In this document: one piece after another, positions 12,360 through 23,064 of the stretch
How the letters are laid out: the number at the start of each line of letters is the position of its first letter
Position numbering within the stretch: the first letter of the stretch is position 1
NCBI RefSeq assembly: GCF_000091045.1
Contig: NC_006691.1
Coordinates: 1,270,801-1,334,800 of the forward strand
Length of the DNA stretch: 64,000 nucleotides
Source of the DNA: Cryptococcus deneoformans JEC21
Lineage: Eukaryota; Basidiomycota; Tremellomycetes; Tremellales; Cryptococcaceae
Reading direction: 5' to 3'
The notes under the pieces: model-generated
What the model was told of the DNA's origin: nothing
Database searches by the model: none
Seen by the model: the letters and a program-made list of their open reading frames with translations, nothing else
Translations under genes and position numbers: made by a program

Positions 12360-13289
12360 ATGTCCGGCGTTACCCAAGGTGTCAAGGAATTCTTTTCTAA
12401 GTCTAGCAAGCCCGAAACCACTGAAGTGCGTCTTTGTCATTTTCTTTTAGTCGATGTATCCTTAACTTTCGACAATAGGTCTGCACAGACACCGCCCCTG
12501 AGGTCGTTCAGGAGCATATCAGGCCTCAAGAACATGTTGAGACCGCTGAAGCCGTCGACCGCGAGCGACATGTTCACCACCTCCAAGTATGTCTTCCTTA
12601 CTCCCATGTCAACGATCATGACATATGATTTACATATCAACTTTAGCACCGACTCCAACCCGTTGAGGACAAGCAGACCCTCAACGCCAAGCATATCAAC
12701 ACCACCGAGCCTGTGATCACCCGAGAACACAAGGAGGAAATGCGTCCTGAACACCAGGAGGCTCTTGCCAAGCAGAGGAACTTGGCTCGCGACACCCGAT
12801 CTACTGGTGAGGTCGAGAAGAGCGGAGCGCATGTGGGTACTGCTGTCAATGAGCACCAACACCACCACATCCACGAGACCGGTAAGTTACTTGACGTTCT
12901 AACTGTTTTGCAACCCCATTTTTACATATCGCTTGCAGTCCAACCTGTTGTTCAACGCGAGACTGTTGATCCCACCGTTGTCCACAAGACCGAGGCCATC
13001 CATGAGAAGGTTGAGGACGCACCTATTGTCCACGAAGTCACTACCCTCCCCACCATCTCAGCTGACAAGTACGCTAAGAACAAGTCTTCCATCGAGGGCG
13101 AGGGTGACCACTGCAGTACTTGTAAGTTGTATATTCTTAGATTAAAACTGCGGAACGCTCTGACAGCTCCCAATAGTCGAGGGTGCCCCTCAGGTTGCTG
13201 GCCAGTCTTCCGGCGTATCTGCTAAGAACACCGCCGCCGACGCCACTTCCACGGGTCGCCATCAGTCCAGCAAGACCCAGGCTCTTTAA
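12360..13289 (+). CDS. EHIRPQ-motif ('allergen'-annotated family) protein, short form
   Basis: Five exons, 12360-12425, 12479-12586, 12647-12881, 12939-13121 and 13177-13289, give 234 aa. The protein opens MSGVTQGVKEFFSK and carries EHIRPQEHVETAEAVDRERH, then VHHLQHRLQPVED, on about residues 33-65. A looser second copy, NEHQHHHIHETVQPVVQRE, follows at about 130-150. The protein is rich in His, Glu and Thr, has no membrane segment or signal peptide, and looks largely helical or disordered. The strong codon bias and short CA-rich leader suggest a highly expressed gene. Homologues in filamentous fungi are annotated as allergens, but no enzymatic role is established that I know of. The motif is encoded on its own small exon, as in the neighbour on the minus strand. 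Confidence 0.88.
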
Positions 13290-15134
13290 AAGAATGTGTA
13301 GTAGTTTATGGTATCTGAAGGTTAAAGCTTCCATCTCTTATATTGTAGCAAATAGTAAAATACAATGATAAATGCAAATACTTCGCAATTAGAGCTAGAC
13401 TTGAACCGAGCTTGTGGTTCAGTGCACCGCTTCGAGTGACGAGACAATTGCATCTGATGGAAGGCATTGCTCACAGTACACGGCGAATTTGGTGTTTGTG
13501 AATTGAACCTACGAACGAAAAATCGGTCAAGCCGATGCAAGAGCACTTTCCATGACTTACTTTGCTGCTGGCTGGTGGTGTTTCCAAACGCTCTACCAGT
13601 TGCCGGAGTGCTTTCCTGTTTTAAGCTGTACGACGAGGATGCCTTCGTCATCTGGCGGAGAAATAAGCTTCCGTTTGCATGCCCTCGCCGGATCTGGTAG
13701 TCCAGGACCCCATCCCATCGCTGAGGGACGGAGTCCTCACAGTGCCAATTCTTCGGTCTTCGAGAGTATGACTAGACATCTTGGCTTGCTAATTATTTGT
13801 GTTCCCTTCTGCCGGGTGAAGTAAATGTAATAGAGAGTAGTGGCATATATAGATGATAGAGCAATACGGAGTCACTTGTGTTCATTACATATTTCGCTTT
13901 TAAACTAAAATGAACATGTTGTAATAAATAGTAACCGAAATTCTCTATGATTTGCCAAAAGTTCTGGATGTATGAATGGGTCGGCAGTTGTCGACCATTT
14001 TTTAGCTTTTACTCGGCTTCTGTGTTGCGTGTGGTTACTTCCCCCATCATGTGCACCACCTCCGGGTGGTACTACCTGTCTGCAAAGTCTTCGGGTGAGA
14101 GGCCTCATTTTGTCCAGCCTTCAGAAGGTACAGCCATGATGAGATATGAAGGACACCGAGAAGTGCTAGATGCTTGAAGTTGGAATATAGCCGGAAGGAA
14201 GTCGAAGTTGAACTGTACGTAAGACAGAGAAATAAAAATCGAACGCTCCTTCCGATCGCCAACTCATTATGCAAAAGGTATTACGTCATCACATTCAATA
14301 TTTAATTGGAGTATTCGTCCATAAATAAGCGATAACCGTGGGCGTCGACTACTGATAAAATCAGCGCTTGTTTCTTGTGCCACTCCTTATCTTGGTCGGC
14401 ATTTCTGTCTGCTTTTGTCGTCGTCGCGCGTACATCCAATCCCAAAATTGTTACTTCGCTTTTCTTTCCTGTTGAAGTTTTGAGGGCATGCTTGAGGCGG
14501 GGGATAGTGTCAGGTTGCTCTATATGTTGGAGATAGCGAGTAAGTGTGAGGGGTGATCGATCCTAAGCCTAACGAATCCCCATTTACAATCCTCCTCCTC
14601 CTTCCCCTCTTACGTAAAACCCAACTGACTGTACCAAACGACCCGCCGTAGCACTACACCGCACTTTTCCTACGTACCCCAAGCCTCTCTCTATTCCTCT
14701 ACCTATTATTACAATGTCTAAGAGGCTTTCGATGTTTGAAACTGTGTATGTTGTGTGACGTATCGCTTACCTTCTGGCAGATGGCAATCATAATAATAAG
14801 GCGCTCATCAACAACGAAGCGCCGTCGGTTATCACAGTCGTCGTCGTATGAACTGTGGTGCTATAATAGCTTCGAAAGGCAAGTTGTATTATATTTTATA
14901 CTACCCTCTATGCATTTATCAATCATTGTTAATGTGAAGATGTTCAATTCGGCTCAGCCATAAGCGTCAGTTATAATAATAGTTTTCACCACATGACTGC
15001 AGAAGAGAGATAAGAACACCACCTGCTGCCTGCTCTTCTTACAGCGGTTACTGGTCGCATGTCATGACGTAAAAGTCGTACTTTCTAATCGCGCGCGTCT
15101 TCTGGCATCTTGTCTTCTGACCTGTTTCAGATAC
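13290..15134. other. Gene-poor spacer
   Basis: About 1.8 kb with no gene I can support. The frames at 13322-13651 (minus) and 13467-13824 (plus) overlap antisense and resemble nothing. A CT-rich tract followed by ATG at 14714 looks like a transcription start, but only a very short spliced frame is possible there. Confidence 0.4.
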
Positions 15135-15143
15135 GTATAAAAG
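15135..15143 (+). promoter_or_regulatory. TATA-box-like element
   Basis: GTATAAAAG lies 67 nt before the start codon of the gene at 15210, a plausible distance for a short leader. Confidence 0.5.
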
Positions 15144-15209
15144 CATCTTTTCCCATGCATTTGCATTTTTCTGCCGAGTTAGTCTGCAAGCCAACCCAAC
15201 AAGTAATAC

Positions 15210-15904
15210 ATGATGTCTTCTACCTCTTCTGAACTTTGCTTTGACTGTGCCAACTGTGTTGAAATGCTTCCTAAGGGAACAACGAAGTCGGTCACCGTCA
15301 GTAGCAGCTCTTTTACATTCTCATTTTCAGCTATAATTTCAGTGACCTATCCGTGGAAACTGACTATACTTGACAGAGGCCCGAGATCTTGGAAAGGCTA
15401 ACCAGGATCGAGAATCATATTGAAGTCCAAACTGCGTTACTCAGTAGTATGGCGGCAAGCAAGGATTACGAGAAGAAGGTAGTATATACTGATGACGACG
15501 ACGAGTTGGTGAGCCATCTCTTCTTCGAGAAGACTACACCCATTTAAAATACAATCCTGATTCTATCCATCCAGGAGGAACCGGATGTACAACTTTGCAA
15601 TGTGACTCGCGAAATGGCCGCTCTGAAAACCTACAAACCACAGCCTAAAGTCACGAACCACAAGGTCATCATTGAGGCTGCTCTCGGTCGACTCGACCAT
15701 GTGAACGGGGATAGCAGCATTAGATGGGCCCAATCAGTTATACTTGGCCTGCAGGCAGCCGAAACACTGCAAAATGATAAGCAGATGATGGAGCTCGCAA
15801 GGGTTATAGGATGTCTGGAGGCCTGCGAACTTCGTTGGGCAGGGGACTGGAGAGCTGGTGTGGCATCCATCACATTGAAGGAGCTGCGAACATTGATGAT
15901 TTGA
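15210..15904 (+). CDS. Hypothetical protein, three exons
   Basis: Not recognised. Exons 15210-15296, 15377-15508 and 15575-15904 join in frame to 182 aa. A tandem ATG at 15210/15213 leaves the exact start open. The N-terminus has four Cys (CFDCANC plus an earlier one), but the spacing fits no zinc-finger family I know. Residues about 30-55 (RPEILERLTRIENHIEVQTA) look like an amphipathic helix or short coiled coil, followed by an acidic DDDDELEE patch. The C-terminal 100 residues are predicted helical (ALGRLDHVNGDSSIRWAQSV, then LGLQAAETLQNDKQMMELAR), reminiscent of helical-repeat packing. A TATA-like box lies just upstream. Confidence 0.65.
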
Positions 15905-16177
15905 GCTGATCGCGAGTGATACTTTTGCGCCCGTTTCCTTTCTCCTTGTCTGTTGTTGTCTGTCGTATATCTCTGTACTATTCAGGGGGACTATTTTATT
16001 CAGAGCAGTGGTTTGTCGATGTATTCTTATAGCACCTGTACTGTGGTGTCCTATTAGCAACAGCAGTAATCGTCGTAATACATACAAATCTATTAACCCA
16101 TGATAAAGCATCGTATAAGCAAACTATCAATACAAACTTGGGAAGCACGGAGCCAACCCCTTATTACGTAGTAGGTC
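15905..16177. other. Convergent 3' spacer
   Basis: 273 bp between the stops of two convergent genes; presumably both 3' UTRs. Nothing else is seen. Confidence 0.4.
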
Positions 16178-19100
16178 ATCCTTCATCCACATCCATTTCC
16201 TGATACACGTCTTCGTCCACTTGCACCTTATCCCCATCTCCTTCAATCCCTTCTGGTGGAGCTTCCTCATTAGGTACGTACAACTCATAGATGACATCCC
16301 CTTCAGGACCTTCGACAACATTTTCCAACAAGTCGCCGCTTAGCACTGCGTTGCGATTTATCAGCTATGCTTTCTATATAAACGCGCAAATGGCGGTACC
16401 AGTTTCTATTTACCTTGAATGGCTCTGAGATCCGCCTCTTCTACCCCTTGCTCAGATCCAATTCCTTCGCCGAATATACCATACGCCATGCACCCCATTG
16501 CACTGACAAACATGTGTTGCAATCCGTTGAACTCTTTTATCTGACTGGTCTGCTGCAAGACCTGGACAAGGTCGATACCGATAGGCGCGTCCGAGTCAAT
16601 TTGAGACGAGCAAAGGCGGTTACGTTGAGGCGTGGCATTGGGATTTACTGCCGATCCGGAAGGAAGAGTAGCCGGTGGCGACGAGGAATCAAAAGGTGGG
16701 AAGGGGAACACGAGTTGGTGTAATAATGAAAGGCTAGGGTGCAGCAGTGCCAAAGCGCTGAATAACCAATTAGCAACGTATAACTCACGGGCCTAGAAAC
16801 GACTCACTCTTCAACTGGCGTACGGTACGCATGTATACCCCATATCTTTGAGCTCTCCGCCTGCAGAACCAGCACCAGGGCAGGTACCAAGATGGTTTTT
16901 GAACCCATCAAGACCACGGCATCTGTGTTTGACACTGCCATCATGCACATACCCTTGACGATCATCAAGTTCATTTTCAATATCTGGATTGGACAAGGAT
17001 GAGAGGCGAAAGGTGAGTTACCTAGGAGTACACAAAATACAGCACCGGGTCACTTACTTCTTCAGATGAGGCGCTAGGATGCGGTGAAATCAAATATCGA
17101 CTCAGTCTCTCTATGAGGGGAGGTTGTCCAGCCAGGCTGGGTGTGCTCTCAGTGGGACTCGTCAAGAATGCAAAGTGATTTCCATCTGCAAATTTCAGCG
17201 TCGAGAATAGCGGGGTGACGACAGTGAGGTAGGAACGAGACGACCTACGGATGGCAGCAGCGAAAAACACTTCCAAACCTCTTCTGACGGTATGACTATC
17301 AAGCGATCGGGATGTTAAGCCGAGGATGATATCTACAAGCTCACTACCTTGCCTGTAGAAGAATCAATTTCAGCCTACGAATTGCAAAACCATGGTAAAC
17401 AATTTACTCACCAAATTCCTGAGCCATCACCATACCAACACATTGCCTCACACAGCCCCGCTATCCCATCGCCCAACTCTACAGCCCAAGCTGCAAACAC
17501 CCTCCCTTCCATCTTCACCTCTTCACTCTCGTGCTCTTCTTCCTCCTTCTCCTCGTCTTCATTCTTCTTCCCCCCTTCTTCTTCCGTCTCCATTTTCTCT
17601 TGCCCACCTCCCCTCCGTTCCCTATTCCTCTCCGCTTTCAACCTCGTATCCATCTCTTCCAACTTGCCTTCTCTACTAAACACCTCGACAACCAGCCGCT
17701 GAGTGGCCGGGATGATGACGCTGATTTCTGAAATGTAAGTGATGATCGATGGGAATAAATGCACAAGGGACGATAAGAGGTCGTATAGGTTTGAAAGGGC
17801 TGTGATCTGGTGCGTGATTAGCCATATGCGCATTGCAAGGGGGGAAACGACTTGCTTCATAATACGAAACATCCTTCTTGTCCTCGTCTTTATCCTGCTT
17901 TCCCCGCTCGGACAGGATGGCAGATACCAACGCTTGCAGCATCCCGCCCAGACACCTCGTCACACCTTGTGCCAGCACCGCAAAGTCATCCATCTCCCCT
18001 GTCCCACACGTCTTGAGAAGCTCATAACATTGCGCGGTATATTGTGTTCCCCATGCCGGCCCGGCTGGTCTCTGATGTTGATCCTGTTGCAGATCAGGAC
18101 GGCGGAGACCGGGTTGGTCAGTCATGTACAAATGATTTGGGGGATTTGGTTGCATGGGCGGGTGGTAGGTGAGGATACGGTATAGTGACGGTTCGGTGGT
18201 GTATGAGAGAAGAAGCGGTTGGTATGATGAAAGTGGGGTGTGATTGAATAACTGGTAGAGAAACTATATCCGCCAATGCAACCAAAGCGCCCAAAATCAG
18301 CATCTCCCTTATTATGAAAGAGATGGCCACATACTTCACCACGCTGATCGGTGGTCTCTTTTCCTGCATCCCCTTCCCAATCCGCATCCGGCTCTTCATC
18401 ATCTATATCCATCGACGACGCCGTGGGCGAACTAGTCCTTCTCGACACTCTTGACGGAGAAGACCTAAACGGTGAACTCTGTGTCCTCTCTTTCCCTTTA
18501 TTACCACCCATTCGAAGACGATGCCTTGTCGGCGCTGGCGATACACCCGCCTTGCTGCGCGGTGATCCTCTGGGAGATTTGGTGGGGGAAGTATGAGCAT
18601 CGGGCACGAGCTGTGATCTTGTGGGAAGAGCTTGGGACTGAGAGCGTGAGGGTGAAGGCGGAGGTGAAGGTTGCGGCGACCGTTCATGTTCATGTTCATG
18701 CGACGTTTTCAACTTTTTTCTAGACCCCGCTCCCGAGGCAACAATCTTTGGCGTCGCTGCAAACGCATTATAAAACGCTGAGGGCGTGACCGAGGCCGGA
18801 CCGGGTGTTTGCGCGAGCGACGGCGGTCGGCGGTGATTATGATTCTCGCGTGCCCCTTTTGCGAGTGGCGTCACGTCTGGATCGGCGTGGAAGGCTAGAT
18901 TGGTAGAGTTCCCGCGGGCAGGGGTTGGAAGATGTCGGGGGAATTGAAAAGATGTTGATGCGCGTTGAGAAGCTTGTGGACGGGGTTTCGCGGCCGAGGT
19001 TTGGATCGCGTGATTCTGTTTTTTACCAGCCAACGTTCATTTAATCGACGTACCGTGGGGGGAGAGGGAAGACGTACGGTAAAGATTGCTTGATGTCGTA

Positions 19101-20324
19101 CACTCTCTATCATCCGCTTGGACTGAATTTCTTTTTCCTTGACCTGTGCTTCTTTTTCAGCTACAGCTTGTTGAAGCCTTTCGAGCTCTGCTTTGAATCG
19201 ATCTTTTTCCTGTTTTGTGTTTTGGTATCAGTCATTGGCTTTGGCTTGGGGGTTTGTTTCCGCACCTCTTTCTGCGCCCGACGGATAGTCTCTGCCTCTC
19301 CCTTTGCAGCCCACATCTGCGCCTGCAGCTCTTTAATCTTCTTCTCCAAATCATCCCCGCCATCTCCCGCCGTCACTTTTTGCGCGTTCGCAGTGGTGGT
19401 GGTGTTGGAGGAGGCGGTACCCGCTCGAAGCCTCGCAAGCTCCGTCTCCAACGCGATCCGTCTTTCTCTCTCCTTCTTCAACAACTCTTCTGCCTGCACG
19501 TTCCCGTATCTCTGACGTTGACCTCCCTGCGACCCTGACCCGCCGCCGCTTGAAGGGATGGGAGGTAGTCTCGCGTTGCCTTGCAAGGGCGATGGTTGAT
19601 TAGCCGCGCCGAATACCTGCGAGCCGGCGTGCGAGCCGACAGAGGCAGAGCGGGATAGTTGGCGGGCGGTGTTGAATGGTTGTGATGGTGGTGGTGGGGC
19701 TGGCGCTGGAGCATGAGAGAGACGAGCGGTGATGCTGGATGTAGAATTCGAGCGCGAGAGGGTCTTGGTGCCGGCTTCAGCTCCACTGAGGGCTTGGGTG
19801 ATTGCCCGTCTGCGTTCTTCCGACGCTGTACTCCTCCCATCCTCGCCCTCGCTTTTCCTTGCCGTACCACCCACACTGGAGGTCGAGCCAGATCGTCCAT
19901 GCCCCAGCCCCAGTCGGGCTCCGAGAGCAAGAGATTTTGATCGCCGGTTATCTGTGACGACGGCTTCGTCCGCTGAGCCTGCGGCGAGGTCGTACCGCCC
20001 GGTACTGTCCACGACGATATCGATGGGCGGGGGCTCTTCTCCGTGCCGGCTTCTACTTCCACCCGCGGCTGCCGGGACGGGCGGCTTCCATTGCGCGCGT
20101 ATGTTTGACGTTGCATTCACAGGCTGCGGCAGCGTCCTTCTCGCGCCGAGCTGCTTCGGCCTGTTGCCATAGTTGTCGGCTGCGACGGTATTCCTCGCGG
20201 GCAGCTGCGACGCCTTGGGTTGCGCCTGCGACGCCTGGAGGGCGCGTTCTTCGACTTGGACGAGGAGGTTGAGGGTCTCTGGGTCGTCGAAAAAGGCGTC
20301 GTCGTCGTCGTACGCGTCCGACAT
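16178..20324 (-). CDS. ATRIP/Rad26/Lcd1-like DNA-damage checkpoint protein
   Basis: The likely role is regulatory partner of the ATR/Mec1/Rad3 kinase, recruiting it to RPA-coated single-stranded DNA in the nucleus. Start ATG 20324 gives an acidic N-terminus (YDDDDAFFDDPETLNLLVQ) like the RPA-binding acidic motif of ATRIP. Exon 1 (20324-19266) continues through Ser/Pro-rich sequence into a coiled coil (RERRIALETELARLRA and DDLEKKIKELQAQMWAAKGE). Exon 2 (19209-19078) extends the coiled coil. Exon 3 (19015-18335) is a disordered Ser/Pro/Arg-rich linker. Later exons from 18251 to 16178 encode a helical region (LFNHTPLSSYQPLLLSY, ITALSNLYDLLSSLVHLF, ILKMNLMIVKGMCMMAV), ending acidic at VDVDEG. Total is about 1,180 aa. 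The assignment rests on architecture, not a unique motif, so another coiled-coil/helical-repeat protein is possible. The donor after DEDKKD (GTTTCG) is weak. Confidence 0.66.
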
Positions 20325-20773
20325 GCTAGAGTACAGGGTCAGCAATGTGGCCACAGCATGGTGAGTGTGCAGCATGGTGAGTGTGCATGGCGGTGTGCAG
20401 CATGGCGAGTCAGATATGTACGGCGTGGAGCCGGATTAGCATGTGGCTGGGATGGCGTCACGGGCCTCGGAGCCCCAGCAGTATCATCAGAGAAGCGGCG
20501 GCAGCAGACGGGGGGGAGGGCTCACCTGGCGTAGTTCTTCGCACGAGTCGTCAAGCGAGTAATTATTAATAATCTCCCACGCGACGCGTCAATAACCCGC
20601 TCTCCCGGGATAAAGTGGAAGAAATGCGAGAAACAAATCCCGCCACGTGGGCGTCCCCTCCAGACGGCAATCCGCCCCTGCTCCGTCGAGCCGTCCGCCG
20701 CACAACCCTTGTTATTCCTGCCCCTCTCCCTCCCTCTCCCTCCACCCACCTCCCACCCCCCCCGTCTGCAGCC
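20325..20773. promoter_or_regulatory. Shared divergent promoter of the ATRIP-like gene and PDA1
   Basis: 449 bp separate two start codons read in opposite directions. The PDA1-proximal part is strongly C-rich (CT/CCC tracts at about 20720-20765), typical of a leader in a highly expressed gene of this group. A short tandem repeat lies near the other start. Confidence 0.5.
20356..20410. repeat. 16-nt tandem repeat
   Basis: Two perfect 16-nt units (GCATGGTGAGTGTGCA) at 20356-20371 and 20372-20387 are followed by degenerate copies to about 20410. The repeat lies 32 nt upstream of the ATRIP-like start codon, inside the divergent promoter. Confidence 0.75.
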
Positions 20774-22368
20774 ATGTCCTTCGCCCTCCGTGCCCGTGGC
20801 CTCCGCGCCGCCACCCGCTCCCTCGGCGCCGTGAGTCCCCCGCCCCCCGCCCCCCGCCCCCGCTGACTCCCCACAGAAGCCGCTCCGTTCCACCCTCCCC
20901 CAGGTGCGCTACGTGCAGATCGACGCCGACAAGTCCTCCCCCATGCACGACCTCCCCGCCTCCGGTTCCGAGCCTGTATGTCCCCTTGTCGCCAGGCGCA
21001 CGAGATTTAGGACGGGCTTGCTGACAATTTGTTGGGGGAAAACAGTTCAAGGTCCAGCTCCACGCCGACTCGTTCCACTCTTACCGATGCGATGCCCCGC
21101 CTCCCGAGACCACCGTCACCAAGGACGAGCTGATCAACATGTACCGCACCATGGTACGTCTTTTGGGGATCGAGGAGAGCAAAGAGACGTGCCTGCATAG
21201 TCGACGGTGAACAATGGCTGACCCCTCGCAGGTCCAGATGCGACGAATGGAGCAAGCCGCCGACGCCCTTTACAAGCAAAAGCTTATCCGAGGCTTCTGC
21301 CACCTTGCCATCGGCCAGGAAGCCGTTTCCGTCGGCATGGAGACCGCCATCACCGGCCAGGACCGGGTCATCACCTCTTACCGATGCCACACTTTCGCCG
21401 TCCTCCGAGGTGGTACCATCAAGGGCGTCATTGCCGAGCTCATGGGCCGAAAGGACGGTATGTCTTTCGGTAAGGGTGGTTCTATGCACATCTTTACTCC
21501 GTCATTCTTTGGTGGTAACGGTATCGTCGGTGCCCAGGTATGTCTCCTCTTTTTTTTTTACTTTACACCTAGCTAATAATACCCAGGTCCCCGTCGGCGC
21601 CGGTGTCGCCCTTGCCCAAAAGTACAACAAGGAGAAGGCTGCTACGTTTGCGCTCTACGGTGACGGTGCCGCTAACCAAGGCCAAGTCTTTGAGGCTTTC
21701 AACATGGCCAAGCTCTGGAACCTCCCCTGTGTCTTTGTCTGTGAGAACAACAAGTACGGTATGGGTACTTCTGCCGAGCGATCTTCCATGAACACTCAGT
21801 TCTTCACCCGTGGCGACCAGATCCCCGGTCTCCAGGTAGGTCCACCACATCCCGCCGGAAAACAAAAAGCTGATAGGCGGCTAGGTTAACGGTATGGACA
21901 TCCTCGCTGTCCGAGAGGCCACCAAATGGGCCAGGGAATGGGCCACGTCCGGCAAGGGTCCCCTCCTCGTCGAGTTTGTCACCTACCGATACGGTGGCCA
22001 CTCCATGTCCGACCCCGGAACCACCTACCGAACCCGAGAAGAAGTCCAGCAAATGCGATCTTCCCAGGACGCCATTGCCGGCTTGAAAAAGTACATTCTC
22101 GAATGGGGAGCGACCGATGAGGCGAGCTTGAAGGCGATTGATAAAGCCGCCAAGGAAGAGGTGGATGCCGCTGTCGAGGAGGCCAAGCAGAGTCCTTTCC
22201 CTGACCAGGTCGAGTTCTGGAGTGACATCTACGTACGTCCCCGAGCGCCCTTTTACCGTTACCCCGAAACTGACGTTTGACTATTTGTTACAGTACAAGG
22301 GTTCCGAGCCCACTCATATGCGCGGCAGGGAGAAGGAGGAGGTCCACTACTACAACAAGTCTGCTTAA
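20774..22368 (+). CDS. PDA1: Pyruvate dehydrogenase E1 component subunit alpha, mitochondrial
   Basis: Catalyses thiamine-diphosphate-dependent decarboxylation of pyruvate in the mitochondrial matrix as part of the PDH complex, with the beta subunit as partner. Seven exons (20774-20830, 20877-20975, 21046-21153, 21232-21537, 21587-21835, 21885-22232, 22294-22368) give 413 aa, the usual family length. Residues 1-30 ([16 protein letters not shown]) are Arg/Ala-rich without acids, a mitochondrial presequence. The ThDP/Mg motif is GDG at 215-217 to NN at 244-245. The phosphorylation loop [11 protein letters not shown] lies at 308-318, with the regulated serine and its neighbours intact, so control by PDH kinase is expected. 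Also seen are [20 protein letters not shown] and GTSAERSS. No defect is visible. Confidence 0.97.
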
Positions 22369-23064
22369 ATACAACTCAAAAAAGGCTTCTTATGCCGTAG
22401 GCATGTATGTAGGGGAGGGAGAGAGAGAGAGAGAGTAGTTGGTCCTTACATTGTTCTCGGGGCTTTCCTTTTTTATTTCGAGAGGGTTATGCAATTAGAT
22501 TCAACGCACAGTTTTGGAGCGCGAGGTTTATCGGGTGAACAAGTACGTCCCGGACACGGATACCAGCGACAACAGTACATCCCCTCCCGGCGGTGCTCGT
22601 CCCAGCATAAATTCTTCACTATAAAGTCATATTATTATTAACAGCCTATACAATCCGCTTCCGAAAAATATAGCGATACATCAAGAATAATCAAGAATAA
22701 TAAGACACTACTTATACCTAAGGGTAACACTATTACCGACTTGTACTACGCGAGAGAGAGATGACGAAAATTTCGCTTGTATTGTCCATTCGTTCAAACA
22801 TAATATTGGTATTTGCAGTTTAATTTGCAGTTTAAATATAAAAAGAAAGGGAAAAGAGTAAAAGTAAAAATAGCTAATGAAAACTGATGTGACAGGTCCG
22901 TTCGTTCGACAAGAGAAAGACAAGATTGATCTTGAATTTTGAATTTTCCCTAAATACAAGTGCTTTGCGAATGGATTCTTGTGGTACGCATCTCGCTCAC
23001 AACCACACATCCTTTTCCCTCCTGACGATTAATGACGGACCGCTTACTTGCAATTTTTCCTTGC
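22369..23064. other. Convergent spacer with GA and 12-nt repeats
   Basis: Holds the 3' UTRs of two convergent genes. A GA microsatellite lies at about 22414-22435. A perfect 12-nt direct duplication (ATTTGCAGTTTA twice) occupies 22811-22834. No gene is supported. Confidence 0.5.

Noticed and set aside
13380..13560. tRNA-like T-arm sequences on the minus strand (GGTTCAAGTC and GGTTCAATTC)
   Set aside because: Neither has a matching T-stem or an acceptor stem at the right distance, so no cloverleaf can be drawn.
14714..14843. Possible tiny spliced gene after a CT-rich tract (ATG 14714)
   Set aside because: The only clean donor/acceptor pair gives a stop within a few codons; no CAAX end or other peptide hallmark.
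20522..21050. Gly/Arg-rich minus-strand frames opposite the start of PDA1
   Set aside because: They mirror the C-rich leader and first exons of PDA1 and have no independent support.
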